DNA of 26,404 nt from CAYJAB01 sp964368305 (GCA_964368305.1 CAYJAB010000017.1:1-26404), one strand, 5' to 3'; shown: positions 1 through 6,650, counted from the stretch's first letter. Notes: generated by a model not told the origin, from the letters alone. Program-made: numbers and translations.

Positions 1-53
1 CCGCAACCTTTTGATCCGTAGTCAAACGCTCTATCCAGTTGAGCTATGGGCGC
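1..53 (-). tRNA. tRNA-Arg(ACG), 3' part cut off by the window edge
   Basis: Read on the minus strand from base 53, the sequence folds as the 5' two thirds of a tRNA. It has acceptor strand GCGCCCA, a D-arm with GCTC/GAGC stem halves, and an anticodon stem TTTGA/TCAAA around the seven-base loop CTACGGA. The loop gives anticodon ACG, which decodes arginine CGN codons after A34 is modified to inosine. The T-arm and the 3' acceptor strand lie beyond the window start, so the gene is partial here. The anticodon assignment is direct from the sequence. Confidence 0.93.
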
Positions 54-84
54 ATATTTCACTGACATTTAACAGTGCTTATAC

Positions 85-113
85 ATAATACCAAAATCAT
101 TTAAAAAAATCAA
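85..113 (-). promoter_or_regulatory. probable promoter of the tRNA-Arg gene
   Basis: On the minus strand TTGATT (113-108) is followed after exactly 17 bases by TATTAT (90-85). The bases TGG just before the -10 give an extended -10 element. Transcription would start near base 78, about 25 bases before the mature tRNA end. The -35 overlaps the U-tract side of the putative capA terminator. Confidence 0.5.
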
Positions 114-129
114 TAATATTTTTATTATT
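101..129 (-). terminator. weak intrinsic terminator after the capA-like gene
   Basis: On the minus strand a 7-base-pair stem AATAATA/TATTATT with an AAAA loop is followed by GATTTTTTT. The stem is all A-T, so it is weak, but it lies between the CapA-like stop codon and the tRNA promoter, where a terminator is expected. Confidence 0.4.
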
Positions 130-173
130 TTAATGTTTTTTTTAAATATTTATGTATGCCATATTTTTTTCAT

Positions 174-1277
174 TTAATCTATCCCTAATTTTATAGAATT
201 ATCCATATTTTTCACAATATCCTGATACTCAATATAGATACTTTCATAATTATTTAAAATTTCATTATTTAACATTTTAAAAGGATACAACATATAATCC
301 GTAAAATCTTCCTTATACTCATTATAAAACAAATCATACTCTACATCTTTTAGTTCAACAGATTCTACTTTTTTATCGACAACTGTTTTTTCAATCTCTA
401 CAGAAACCATTAAACCAATTCTTTTTTCAAGTCCAACTTGTCCGCTTATGAAATTTCCTAAAGAGTAAATAACCAATGTATCATCAATATAAGTTATAGG
501 TTGTACAACATGTGGATGATGTCCAATTACAATATCCACATCTAAACTTGCTAAATACTCTGCAATTTCGACTTGTCTTTTATTTGGTTGATGGACATAT
601 TCAGCACCATAATGAATCGATACAATTACAATATCTACAAGATCTTGATACTTTTCAATATCTTTTTTCACTGTATCTTCATCATATATATTTACATAAT
701 GCGTTTTATCTTTAATATGCGGAATTCCATTTGTACTATCTGTATATGCTAAAAACGCATACGTAATACCATTGCTTTCACAAATGTTAATCGCATTTTG
801 TGCATCGTAACTTTCATAACTTCCTGCAGTTACTACATCTTTACTTCCCCAAAACTCCAACGCACTTTGTAATGGCTTTTCACCACGATCTAAAGTGTGA
901 TTGTTTGCTAAACTAACGATATTAAATCCAAGCTCAATCATATTATCTCCAAACTCTTGTGGAGAATTAAAACGTGGATATCCTGAAATACCAAATTCTG
1001 TTCCACCTAAGATGGTTTCTTGATTATAAAATGCTAAGTCGTGTTGTTTTATATACGGCTTTATGTATTGAAATGTTTCTAAAAAGTCAAAAGACTTGTC
1101 TTTTAACTGATTATCATATACAAACCGTGTGTGTAAAAGAGCATCCCCTACCATAAATAAACTCGTTTCATACGTTTCCACTTTAGGTAAAATAGGATCT
1201 TCTATATATTCAGCTTGTTTTTCTACACACCCACTCATTACAATTAGCCCCCACAATAATAGTATGAGTTTTTTCAT
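174..1277 (-). CDS. CapA family lipoprotein (PGA_cap metallophosphatase-like)
   Basis: The protein has 367 residues. The first 17 residues form a lipoprotein signal peptide ending in a lipobox (MSGC), so the mature protein is probably anchored to the outer face of the membrane at Cys17. The rest is a single CapA/PGA_cap domain of the calcineurin-like phosphatase superfamily. Visible motifs are MVGDALLH (residues 42-49), NQET, SLANNHTLDRG, a YGAEY segment and GHHPHVVQP, which carry the expected metal-binding Asp, Asn and His residues. Family members take part in poly-gamma-glutamate capsule synthesis or act as surface phosphatases, but no capB/capC genes are nearby, so a capsule role cannot be claimed. 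The gene starts 3 bases after the preceding dehydrogenase stop, with only a weak GAAAGAAG ribosome site, and is probably co-transcribed with it. Confidence 0.87.
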   Translation of the reverse strand: MKKLILLLWGLIVMSGCVEKQAEYIEDPILPKVETYETSLFMVGDALLHTRFVYDNQLKDKSFDFLETFQYIKPYIKQHDLAFYNQETILGGTEFGISGYPRFNSPQEFGDNMIELGFNIVSLANNHTLDRGEKPLQSALEFWGSKDVVTAGSYESYDAQNAINICESNGITYAFLAYTDSTNGIPHIKDKTHYVNIYDEDTVKKDIEKYQDLVDIVIVSIHYGAEYVHQPNKRQVEIAEYLASLDVDIVIGHHPHVVQPITYIDDTLVIYSLGNFISGQVGLEKRIGLMVSVEIEKTVVDKKVESVELKDVEYDLFYNEYKEDFTDYMLYPFKMLNNEILNNYESIYIEYQDIVKNMDNSIKLGID

Positions 1278-1280
1278 ATT

Positions 1281-2147
1281 TTATTCTTCTTTCAAATAAT
1301 AGAACATTAACGCTTGAGAACCTAATTCTTGGAATTTTTCATCCTCAAGTTTTAAATACAATGTATGCGCAAGTTCAAGACCTGGAAGTTCAAGACCTAA
1401 TTTATGTGCTTCATCAATCGCAATTTTCATATCCTTAATGAAGTGTTTAATATAAAATCCTGGATTATAGTCCCCTTTGATAATTCTTGGTGTGTATGTA
1501 TTTAATGAGAAACTGCTTGCTGCACCTTTTCCAATACTATCTAATACACGCGCTGGATCTAACTTCGCTTTTTTAGCATATGCAATTGACTCACATACGC
1601 CTAACATTCCTGAAGCAATCGCAATTTGATTGCACATTTTTGTATGTTGACCACATCCTGCAATTCCTTGAAGAATTACATTTTTACCTACAATAGACAA
1701 GTATGGATATGCACGATCAAATGCTTCTTGTGTTCCACCACACATAATTGTTAACAATGCATTTTGAGCACCAATGTCTCCACCTGATACTGGAGCATCT
1801 AATGCCAAACATCCTACTCCTTCTGCTTTTTTTGCAATTTTCTCTGCAAGTGTAGGAGTTGATGTTGTATAATCAATCAACAGCGTACCTTTTTTCGCAT
1901 TTTTTAATAATCCGTAATCTTCATTAAAATAAATATCTTCTACATCATGTGGATATCCAAGCATCGTCATAATAATTTCACACTCTGCGATTTCCTTTAC
2001 AGAATCATGCCAAATTGCACCTTTTGCAATTAAGTCTTCTGCTTTTGATTTTGTACGGTTATAAATATGCATTTCATTATTTGCATTTAGAAGATGCATA
2101 GCCATACTTTTCCCCATAACACCTGTTCCAATAAATCCTATTTTCAT
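1281..2147 (-). CDS. NAD(P)-dependent 3-hydroxyisobutyrate dehydrogenase / GarR family oxidoreductase
   Basis: A 288-residue beta-hydroxyacid dehydrogenase of normal family length. The N-terminal Rossmann fold shows GFIGTGVMG (4-12) and an NRT segment after the second strand (30-32), a pattern often linked to NADP(H). The substrate-binding motif DAPVSGG is at 117-123, and the catalytic lysine is K170 within GCGQHTKMCNQ, with N173 alongside. The C-terminal half is the helical dimerisation domain. Relatives reduce or oxidise 3-hydroxyisobutyrate, tartronate semialdehyde, succinic semialdehyde or glyoxylate. The substrate cannot be chosen from sequence, and no valine- or glycerate-pathway gene is next to it. 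It has a strong ribosome site (AGGAGG, 9 bases before ATG) and lies 18 bases after the 35-residue membrane peptide gene. Confidence 0.88.
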   Translation of the reverse strand: MKIGFIGTGVMGKSMAMHLLNANNEMHIYNRTKSKAEDLIAKGAIWHDSVKEIAECEIIMTMLGYPHDVEDIYFNEDYGLLKNAKKGTLLIDYTTSTPTLAEKIAKKAEGVGCLALDAPVSGGDIGAQNALLTIMCGGTQEAFDRAYPYLSIVGKNVILQGIAGCGQHTKMCNQIAIASGMLGVCESIAYAKKAKLDPARVLDSIGKGAASSFSLNTYTPRIIKGDYNPGFYIKHFIKDMKIAIDEAHKLGLELPGLELAHTLYLKLEDEKFQELGSQALMFYYLKEE

Positions 2148-2165
2148 GATTTTCCTCCTTTTCTT

Positions 2166-2273
2166 TTATAGTAAATCAATAACTACAAGTATAAATCCTG
2201 CTACAACACTCAATAGCATAAATCCAACCAATGCAATTACAACTGCTTTTCTATTACTTTTCTTATTCGCCAT
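2166..2273 (-). CDS. 35-residue single-span membrane peptide, function unknown
   Basis: This short gene lies in what would otherwise be an empty gap. The reading frame is ATG at 2273 to TAA at 2166. It starts with a basic segment (MANKKSNRK), followed by an uninterrupted hydrophobic helix over residues 10-32 and a short end (DLL), so one transmembrane span with a cytoplasmic positive N-terminus is predicted. Three signals support it: a near-perfect ribosome site GAGGTGAT at proper spacing, an extended -10 promoter just upstream, and a terminator that separates it from the preceding gene. It is the first gene of an operon with the dehydrogenase and CapA-like genes. Its size and make-up resemble short one-helix proteins such as the DUF4044 type, but I cannot assign it to that family by eye. 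Confidence 0.72.
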   Translation of the reverse strand: MANKKSNRKAVVIALVGFMLLSVVAGFILVVIDLL

Positions 2274-2294
2274 CTTTATCACCTCGTCCATAAT

Positions 2295-2303
2295 ATTATA
2301 GCA
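2295..2303 (-). promoter_or_regulatory. extended -10 promoter of the small-peptide/dehydrogenase/capA operon
   Basis: On the minus strand the bases TGCTATAAT (2303-2295) form a perfect extended -10 element. No good -35 is visible 17 bases upstream, as is usual for extended -10 promoters. Transcription would begin near 2288, only a few bases before the GAGGTG ribosome site (2285-2280), so the leader is very short. Confidence 0.6.
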
Positions 2304-2313
2304 CTTATCATTT

Positions 2314-2343
2314 AAAAATGCCGCTAAAGTCATAGCAGCATTT
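2314..2343 (-). terminator. intrinsic terminator after the 239-residue membrane protein gene
   Basis: On the minus strand the stem AAATGCTGCT/AGCGGCATTT (10 pairs, one T-G wobble) with an 8-base loop runs into TTTTT. It lies directly after the stop codon at 2350 and before the next promoter at 2295-2303, so it insulates the two transcription units. Confidence 0.65.
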
Positions 2344-2349
2344 AATATT

Positions 2350-3069
2350 TTATCCTTTTTTATTTTTCTTTTTCAATATTTGAAGGCCATCTATCCATCC
2401 TTTTTTATATTTTAGTGAAATATAACCAATCAGTGACATTATAAATGCGCCTATACTATCTACAATTAAATCTTTCATTGTGTCAGATAAAGCCTCACGA
2501 CCAATTAATTGCGTTCCATCTTCTAACATAAATTTTTGCATATTCAAACCTAAAACACCGTCAAATGTAAATTCATATATTTCCCAAACAACACCTAGTG
2601 TAATCGCAAAAGAAAATGTGAATAAAGCGACAAATAATGGACTTAATGTAACTGGAATCTTTTCCTCATTATTAAGAAGTGTAATAAATGAAAACCCAAG
2701 CGCCCCCATCATCGCCCCACTAAATCCATGCAAGATCGTGTCCCAATGTGGTACATCATAATAATAACTTCTAACTTCCCCTAAAAAGATTGCGCAATAT
2801 AAGAAGATTGCATATAGAATCAACATATTATGCGGAATAATGATATCCAATTTCTTTTGGAAAAGACCTGGAAGCAACATCGCAACTACTCCTAAAATAC
2901 ATTGCGATAACATTAATACATAATCTCCTTTTACACGAACATTCTCTAACCCTTCTATATTTACTGTAGGTGCTGCAGCAATTCTAATAACCAAAAACAC
3001 AATAGAAATCACAAGTGTAAAAAAGACAAACCTAGATATTATTTTCTCATAATCAATATTTTTCTTCAT
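2350..3069 (-). CDS. multi-pass membrane protein of unknown function (YjdF/DUF2238- or VanZ-like look)
   Basis: The protein has 239 residues with about six hydrophobic spans and a very basic C-terminal tail (KKKNKKG) that should lie in the cytoplasm. Three polar stretches within or next to the membrane spans look conserved in style: HWDTILHGFSGAMMGA, VVWEIYEFTFD and DTMKDLIVDSIGA. Their His, Asp and Glu residues and the order of the blocks recall DUF2238 (YjdF) proteins and, more loosely, VanZ-like proteins. This is resemblance by eye only, and no reaction or substrate can be stated. The ribosome site GGAAGGAG sits 6 bases before the ATG. It is transcribed alone, divergently from the cupin/SDR pair, and ends in its own terminator. 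Confidence 0.72.
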   Translation of the reverse strand: MKKNIDYEKIISRFVFFTLVISIVFLVIRIAAAPTVNIEGLENVRVKGDYVLMLSQCILGVVAMLLPGLFQKKLDIIIPHNMLILYAIFLYCAIFLGEVRSYYYDVPHWDTILHGFSGAMMGALGFSFITLLNNEEKIPVTLSPLFVALFTFSFAITLGVVWEIYEFTFDGVLGLNMQKFMLEDGTQLIGREALSDTMKDLIVDSIGAFIMSLIGYISLKYKKGWIDGLQILKKKNKKG

Positions 3070-3134
3070 AAGCGCTCCTTCCTGTTATTAGATTAATTCA
3101 TATTGTAATATCAATCAATCTTTGAGATAATCCT

Positions 3135-3143
3135 ATTATAGCA
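3135..3143 (-). promoter_or_regulatory. extended -10 promoter of the 239-residue membrane protein gene
   Basis: TGCTATAAT occurs on the minus strand (3143-3135), identical to the element at 2303-2295. No clear -35 is seen. The start point would be near 3128, giving a leader of about 60 bases. On the plus strand the same area holds a possible weak promoter for the cupin gene (TTGAGA at 3122-3127, then TATTTT at 3144-3149), so the two divergent promoters would overlap. Confidence 0.5.
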
Positions 3144-3170
3144 TATTTTAATAAAACAGATGGAGATACT

Positions 3171-3548
3171 ATGAAACACGCACAGACAGAAAATTTAACC
3201 TTTTATACAAACACAAGTACACACTCTGCACTAGCAGAAGTTATTGGACATACCGCTTATATAGAAAACCATGATTTAAGTATTGCACTAACTCAGCTTG
3301 AAAAAGATGGGATCGTACTTCCTCATTTTCATCAAAAATCAATTGAAATTTATATTTTTATTGAGGGAGAATGCACAATGATTATAGACGATAAAAAAGT
3401 CATTGCTAAAAAAGGAGATACTATCTACATCGAAAAAAATGAAGTGCATGAAATTTTACCATGCCCTACAGCTGTATCGTTTTATGCAATTAGTCTACCT
3501 GCATATGTACAAGAAGATTTTATCTTAACAAAGGAGAGTAACAAATGA
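3171..3548 (+). CDS. small cupin-domain protein
   Basis: A 125-residue single-domain cupin, typical for the cupin_2 type. Motif 1 (PHFHQKSIEIYIFIEGE, 51-67) supplies metal ligands H52, H54 and E59. Motif 2 (KGDTIYIEKNEVHEI, 81-95) supplies H93. All four metal-binding positions are therefore present, so it could bind a divalent metal and act as an isomerase, a dioxygenase or a sugar or effector sensor; the reaction cannot be told. The ribosome site TGGAGA precedes the ATG. Its stop codon overlaps the start of the following short-chain dehydrogenase gene in an ATGA, so the two are translationally coupled and probably handle the same metabolite. Confidence 0.82.
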   Translation: MKHAQTENLTFYTNTSTHSALAEVIGHTAYIENHDLSIALTQLEKDGIVLPHFHQKSIEIYIFIEGECTMIIDDKKVIAKKGDTIYIEKNEVHEILPCPTAVSFYAISLPAYVQEDFILTKESNK

Positions 3549-4285
3549 ATTACAACTTACAAAACAAACATGTTCTAGTAACAGGTGGAGCTAAAGGGTT
3601 AGGACTTGCAATCGCAAAAAACTTTGTTGCACAAAATGCAAAAGTTACTGTCTTTGATTTATCGATTGACACAACTTTAATAGAACAATTAGAAAAAGAA
3701 AACATCCACTCCTATGCAAGTGTAGACGTTTCAGATTTCACTCAGCTATCAAACGCAATTTCAAATCTTGAGCCTATCGATATATTAATTAATAATGCTG
3801 GGATTTATCCAACATGTGAACTATTAGATATGAGTATATCTCAATGGCAATACATGATGAATGTGAACTTAAATTCAGTATTTTATTGTACACAACTTGT
3901 AGCAAAAAAGATGATTAAAAATAAAATAAAAGGAAGTATTGTAAACATTACTACAATAGATTCCTTCAAACCTTCTTATGGTCATTCACATTACGCCGCA
4001 TCAAAGGCAGCTGTTTATTCCTTCACACTTTCGAGTGCTGCGGAACTCGGAAAATACGGCATTCGAGTTAATGCGGTTGCTCCAGGTCTTATAAATCGAC
4101 CAACATTAAAAACAGACTGGCCTGATGGCTACAATAGATTTTTAGACAAAGCTGCGATTCAATCAGTTCCAGAAGCAGATGATATCGCGCAAACGTGTGT
4201 ATTTTTAGCAAGTGATGTTGCGAAAGCAATTTCAGGAGTAGAAATACCAGTCGATAGCGGAGTCTTAACAGCTGCACCATATTAA
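3545..4285 (+). CDS. SDR family oxidoreductase (classical short-chain dehydrogenase) with Thr at the catalytic Ser position
   Basis: A 246-residue classical short-chain dehydrogenase. The cofactor site is TGGAKGLG (13-20), and D38 at the end of the second strand favours NAD(H) over NADP(H). Also present are the structural NNAG (83-86) and the active-site pair Y150 and K154 in YAASK. The residue 13 positions before the Tyr, where Ser normally completes the triad, is T137 (INIT-T context). Some SDRs tolerate Thr there, so activity is likely but should not be taken for granted. The C-terminus ends with the usual ISGVEIPVDSGV segment. It is coupled to the cupin gene by a 4-base overlap, with AGGAG in the end of that gene as ribosome site. 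Substrate unknown, probably a sugar or hydroxy acid. Confidence 0.88.
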   Translation: MNYNLQNKHVLVTGGAKGLGLAIAKNFVAQNAKVTVFDLSIDTTLIEQLEKENIHSYASVDVSDFTQLSNAISNLEPIDILINNAGIYPTCELLDMSISQWQYMMNVNLNSVFYCTQLVAKKMIKNKIKGSIVNITTIDSFKPSYGHSHYAASKAAVYSFTLSSAAELGKYGIRVNAVAPGLINRPTLKTDWPDGYNRFLDKAAIQSVPEADDIAQTCVFLASDVAKAISGVEIPVDSGVLTAAPY

Positions 4286-4314
4286 AAAAAATGAAATGTT
4301 AATTTCATTTTTTT
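4285..4314. terminator. bidirectional terminator between two convergent SDR genes
   Basis: An A-run plus ATGAAAT, a GTTA loop, and ATTTCAT plus a T-run form a perfect hairpin flanked by A's on one side and T's on the other. It works in both directions and fills the gap between the ends of the plus-strand SDR gene and the minus-strand SDR gene. Confidence 0.75.
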
Positions 4315-4319
4315 ATACT

Positions 4320-5042
4320 TTAAGCATCTTGTTTTGTATCAGCAATTTGAATTTCTCTAACATTTACTCCCTGAGGTAGTTCATAAGCAAACTTAATTGT
4401 TTGAGCAACATCCTCTGGTGTAATTGCACCTACTCCTACTGACTCTTTCCATCCAATATATCCTTTTTTAATTTCATCACTTGTAGTATGACTCAAAAGT
4501 TCAGTATCCACAGCACCTGGGCATATTCTAATAACACGCACATTATATGGCGCCATTTCTCCTCTTGCAACTTCTGACAATCCTACAACACCGTATTTTG
4601 TTGCACAATATGCTGCATGATTCCCAAATGGTTTTACACCAGCAATCGAAGCTAAATTTATGATTGTTCCACATTGACGTTCTTTCATATCATTCATTAC
4701 AATTTGCATACCGTTCATAACACCCATAACATTTACATCCATCATAGTTTGCCATTCCTTTACATCTTGATTTTCTAAGTTCCCTAGTAACATTACACCC
4801 GCATTATTTACAATTAAATCTGTTTTACCATAAACTGCCTCTGCTTTTCTAACTGCCTTTTCAAATGCTTCTTTATCTGTTACATCTACTTTTTCACACA
4901 TTGCATTTTCAAGATTTAGTGCTTGCACTTTTTCAATTCTACGTGCAATTAATAATAATGGATATCCTGCTTTATTAAATGCCAATGCCATTGCTTTTCC
5001 AAAACCAGAACTTGCTCCTGTAATTACGACTAATTTTTTCAT
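4320..5042 (-). CDS. SDR family oxidoreductase (classical short-chain dehydrogenase)
   Basis: A 240-residue classical SDR with a complete active site: TGASSGFG (8-15), NNAG (79-82), S132, Y145 and K149 (YCATK). ARR at residues 33-35, after the second strand, suggests NADP(H). The C-terminal part (PEDVAQTIKFAYELPQGVNVREIQIADT) resembles the YdfG-like group of broad-range NADP-dependent 3-hydroxy acid or carbonyl reductases, but the substrate is not certain. The ribosome site AAGGAGATA stands before the ATG. It is divergent from an HxlR-type regulator, with at least three inverted repeats in the 134-base gap. In many bacteria HxlR proteins repress an adjacent oxidoreductase and release it under electrophile or oxidant stress, so this is its probable target. 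Confidence 0.88.
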   Translation of the reverse strand: MKKLVVITGASSGFGKAMALAFNKAGYPLLLIARRIEKVQALNLENAMCEKVDVTDKEAFEKAVRKAEAVYGKTDLIVNNAGVMLLGNLENQDVKEWQTMMDVNVMGVMNGMQIVMNDMKERQCGTIINLASIAGVKPFGNHAAYCATKYGVVGLSEVARGEMAPYNVRVIRICPGAVDTELLSHTTSDEIKKGYIGWKESVGVGAITPEDVAQTIKFAYELPQGVNVREIQIADTKQDA

Positions 5043-5054
5043 TGTATCTCCTTT

Positions 5055-5065
5055 GTCAAATTGAC
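5055..5065. promoter_or_regulatory. 11-base palindrome before the SDR ribosome site
   Basis: GTCAA-A-TTGAC is a perfect inverted repeat only 13 bases before the SDR start codon on the minus strand. The same half-sites recur at 5132-5136 (GTCAA) and 5149-5153 (TTGAC). It could be part of the operator for the divergent HxlR-type regulator; this is inference. Confidence 0.35.
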
Positions 5066-5079
5066 TTTCTCTCTATTAC

Positions 5080-5092
5080 AGTATAAAATACT
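5080..5092. promoter_or_regulatory. 13-base palindrome in the HxlR/SDR gap, possible operator over the SDR promoter
   Basis: AGTAT-AAA-ATACT is a perfect inverted repeat. On the minus strand it contains TATACT, a usable -10 for the SDR gene, so a protein bound here would block that promoter. Dimeric HxlR-family regulators bind AT-rich inverted repeats of about this size. Confidence 0.42.
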
Positions 5093-5145
5093 ATAATAAT
5101 TAATTTTATTATATTTTGAATTATTAACTAGGTCAATAAGGCACC

Positions 5146-5157
5146 TACTTGACAGTA
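5146..5157. promoter_or_regulatory. TACT-N4-AGTA inverted repeat before the HxlR-type gene
   Basis: TACT-TGAC-AGTA lies about 20 bases before the regulator's ATG, close to its ribosome site. TACT...AGTA half-sites are reported for operators of the HxlR-family repressor YodB, though there the spacer is 7 bases. It may serve autorepression. Low certainty because the half-sites are short. Confidence 0.3.
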
Positions 5158-5176
5158 AGGGAAAAAAAGGTAACAA

Positions 5177-5527
5177 ATGGAAAAAATACAAGTTAACTCA
5201 GAAATTGAAGTCACACTAAAAATGATCGGTGGAAAATGTAAACCTATTATTTTGTACTCACTTATAGAAGATGGACCTAAACGATTTAAACAGTTGATGA
5301 ATGAGATAACCCAAATCTCACAAAAAACACTTACAAATCAATTAAGAGAACTTCAGGCAGATGGATTAATAAACCGTACTGCGTATAGTGAAATCCCACC
5401 ACGTGTAGAATATTCAATCACACCAAAAGGTGAAACACTCTTTCCAATATTAGAAATGATGTGCCATTGGGGAGAAAAAAATCATAAAGACAGATATGAA
5501 ATCATACAACCACAATGCAACGAATAA
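5177..5527 (+). CDS. HxlR family (MarR-like winged helix) transcriptional regulator
   Basis: A 116-residue single winged-helix protein of the usual HxlR length. The helix-turn-helix covers about residues 30-65 (RFKQLMNEITQISQKTLTNQLRELQADGLI), followed by the wing (RTAYSEIPPRVEYSITPKGE). In most relatives the N-terminus reads C-P-x-E ... GGKW; here the first Cys is replaced (S8 region) while the usual Trp is Cys21 (GGKCK). Further cysteines are at the C-terminal end (MMCHWGE and QCNE). Relatives such as HypR, YodB and QorR sense oxidants or quinones through cysteines, so a thiol-based switch is plausible but with a different cysteine arrangement. It is divergent from an SDR gene that it probably controls. 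A GGTAACAA segment gives only a modest ribosome site. Confidence 0.88.
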   Translation: MEKIQVNSEIEVTLKMIGGKCKPIILYSLIEDGPKRFKQLMNEITQISQKTLTNQLRELQADGLINRTAYSEIPPRVEYSITPKGETLFPILEMMCHWGEKNHKDRYEIIQPQCNE

Positions 5528-5561
5528 AAAAAGAAAATCATATTCGTGATTTTTCTTTTTT
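5526..5561. terminator. bidirectional terminator between the HxlR-type gene and yeiH-like gene
   Basis: An A-run plus GAAAATCA, the loop TATTCG, and TGATTTTTCTTTTTT form a long hairpin with one bulged T. The A-run and T-run on either side allow it to act for both convergent genes. Confidence 0.7.
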
Positions 5562-5579
5562 ATATTAACCTATTTCGAT

Positions 5580-6584
5580 CTAAACTTGACCTAAAAACAT
5601 TTGTACTACAAATGAAACTATAACAACAAGCGTAGATATAATAAATCCATGTAACATTGGTTTAAATCCAGATTGAGAAACCTCTTTAAAGTTTGTTTTC
5701 AATCCAATTGCCCCAAGTGCCATAACCATCAAAAATTTACTAAACTCTCCTACTTGAAGACTAAATGCATCTGATATGATACCTGTACTTTTAACTGTAA
5801 CCATTAATAAAAACCCAATGATAAAAAAAGGAAAAATCTTTTTTAGATTAATAGGTGCTTTTTTTGTTTGACTTAATTTCTTTTGGTTAAGACGTTCATT
5901 AATATAAGAGAAACAAAGCACTGTTGGAATAATAGACAATGTACGCGTCAGCTTAACAATAACAGAATATGCACCTGCCGCATCTGAAAACGCATATCCC
6001 GCAGCTACAACAGATGAAGTGTCATTTACAGCAGTCCCTGCCCATAAACCATATCCCATATCACTCATTCCAAAATAACGTCCCATAATAGGAAATAAAA
6101 TAACCATTACAATATCAAAAATAAATGTAGCAGAAATTGCATATGCAATATCTTTATCTTTTGCGTCAATCGTTGGCGCAATGGCAGCGATTGCACTTCC
6201 ACCACAAATCCCTGTCCCCGCAGAGATCAGTCCAGATAATTTCCAGTCCATTTTAAATAATTTTCCTACAAGATATCCACCCCCAAACGCTGCGAACAGT
6301 GTAAAACACATAACAATAATACTGTATTTCCCTACGCTAAACACTTGTGAAAAACTTAAAGTTAACCCAAGTAATATAATTGAAAACTTCAATATTTTCT
6401 TTGAAACAAAAACAATCCCATTTTTAAATGTTGGATTTTTTTCTACAATTGGATGTAAAAGCATTCCTAGTAATAATGCGAATACACTTCCACTTATTAA
6501 GTGGTATGGAACCAGTCCACTAATATAATTTGCGATCACTGCAATCAAAATTGTAAGTAAAATCCCCGATAAATATTTTTTCAT
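5580..6584 (-). CDS. YeiH family putative sulfate exporter (UPF0324)
   Basis: A 334-residue integral membrane protein with about ten hydrophobic spans, matching the normal length of the YeiH/PSE family (UPF0324). Typical blocks are the N-terminal SGSVFALLLGMLLHPIV, the glycine-rich GTGICGGSAIAAIAPTI, the polar GTAVNDTSSVVAAGYAFS and the C-terminal ALGAIGLKTNF. The family is annotated as putative sulfate (sulfonate) exporters; direct transport evidence is thin, so the substrate should be treated as unproven. It is divergent from a LysR regulator, the same arrangement as yeiH with the LysR gene yeiE in enterobacteria, and a LysR-type box lies between the two genes. The ribosome site TAGGAGAG is good. 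Convergent with the HxlR-type gene. Confidence 0.9.
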   Translation of the reverse strand: MKKYLSGILLTILIAVIANYISGLVPYHLISGSVFALLLGMLLHPIVEKNPTFKNGIVFVSKKILKFSIILLGLTLSFSQVFSVGKYSIIVMCFTLFAAFGGGYLVGKLFKMDWKLSGLISAGTGICGGSAIAAIAPTIDAKDKDIAYAISATFIFDIVMVILFPIMGRYFGMSDMGYGLWAGTAVNDTSSVVAAGYAFSDAAGAYSVIVKLTRTLSIIPTVLCFSYINERLNQKKLSQTKKAPINLKKIFPFFIIGFLLMVTVKSTGIISDAFSLQVGEFSKFLMVMALGAIGLKTNFKEVSQSGFKPMLHGFIISTLVVIVSFVVQMFLGQV

Positions 6585-6622
6585 ATACTCTCCTATTTTT
6601 CATCTTATTTTCTCATAATGTA

Positions 6623-6650
6623 TTGATAAATTCAAATTATAGTTTATTAT
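6623..6650 (+). promoter_or_regulatory. LysR-type box overlapping the lysR promoter
   Basis: TTGA-TAAAT-TCAA (6623-6635) fits the T-N11-A rule with a dyad. Its first bases are also the -35 of a plus-strand promoter, TTGATA (6623-6628), N16, TATTAT (6645-6650). A regulator bound here would repress its own gene. A second dyad, AGTTTAT-N9-ATAAACT (6641-6663), overlaps the -10 region. Confidence 0.5.

Noticed and set aside
59..76. Short inverted repeat CACTG ... CAGTG in the leader of tRNA-Arg
   Set aside because: Only five pairs and no T-tract; probably a chance fold in the precursor leader.
174..1277. Possible capsule (poly-gamma-glutamate) synthesis locus because of the CapA-like gene
   Set aside because: No capB, capC or capE-like genes are nearby; the family has many non-capsule members.
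2480..2761. Plus-strand frame of 93 codons opposite the membrane protein gene
   Set aside because: Shadow of the minus-strand membrane gene; no ribosome site and low-complexity composition.
6181..6528. Plus-strand frame of 115 codons opposite the YeiH-type gene
   Set aside because: Shadow frame; the minus-strand YeiH protein is complete and well supported.
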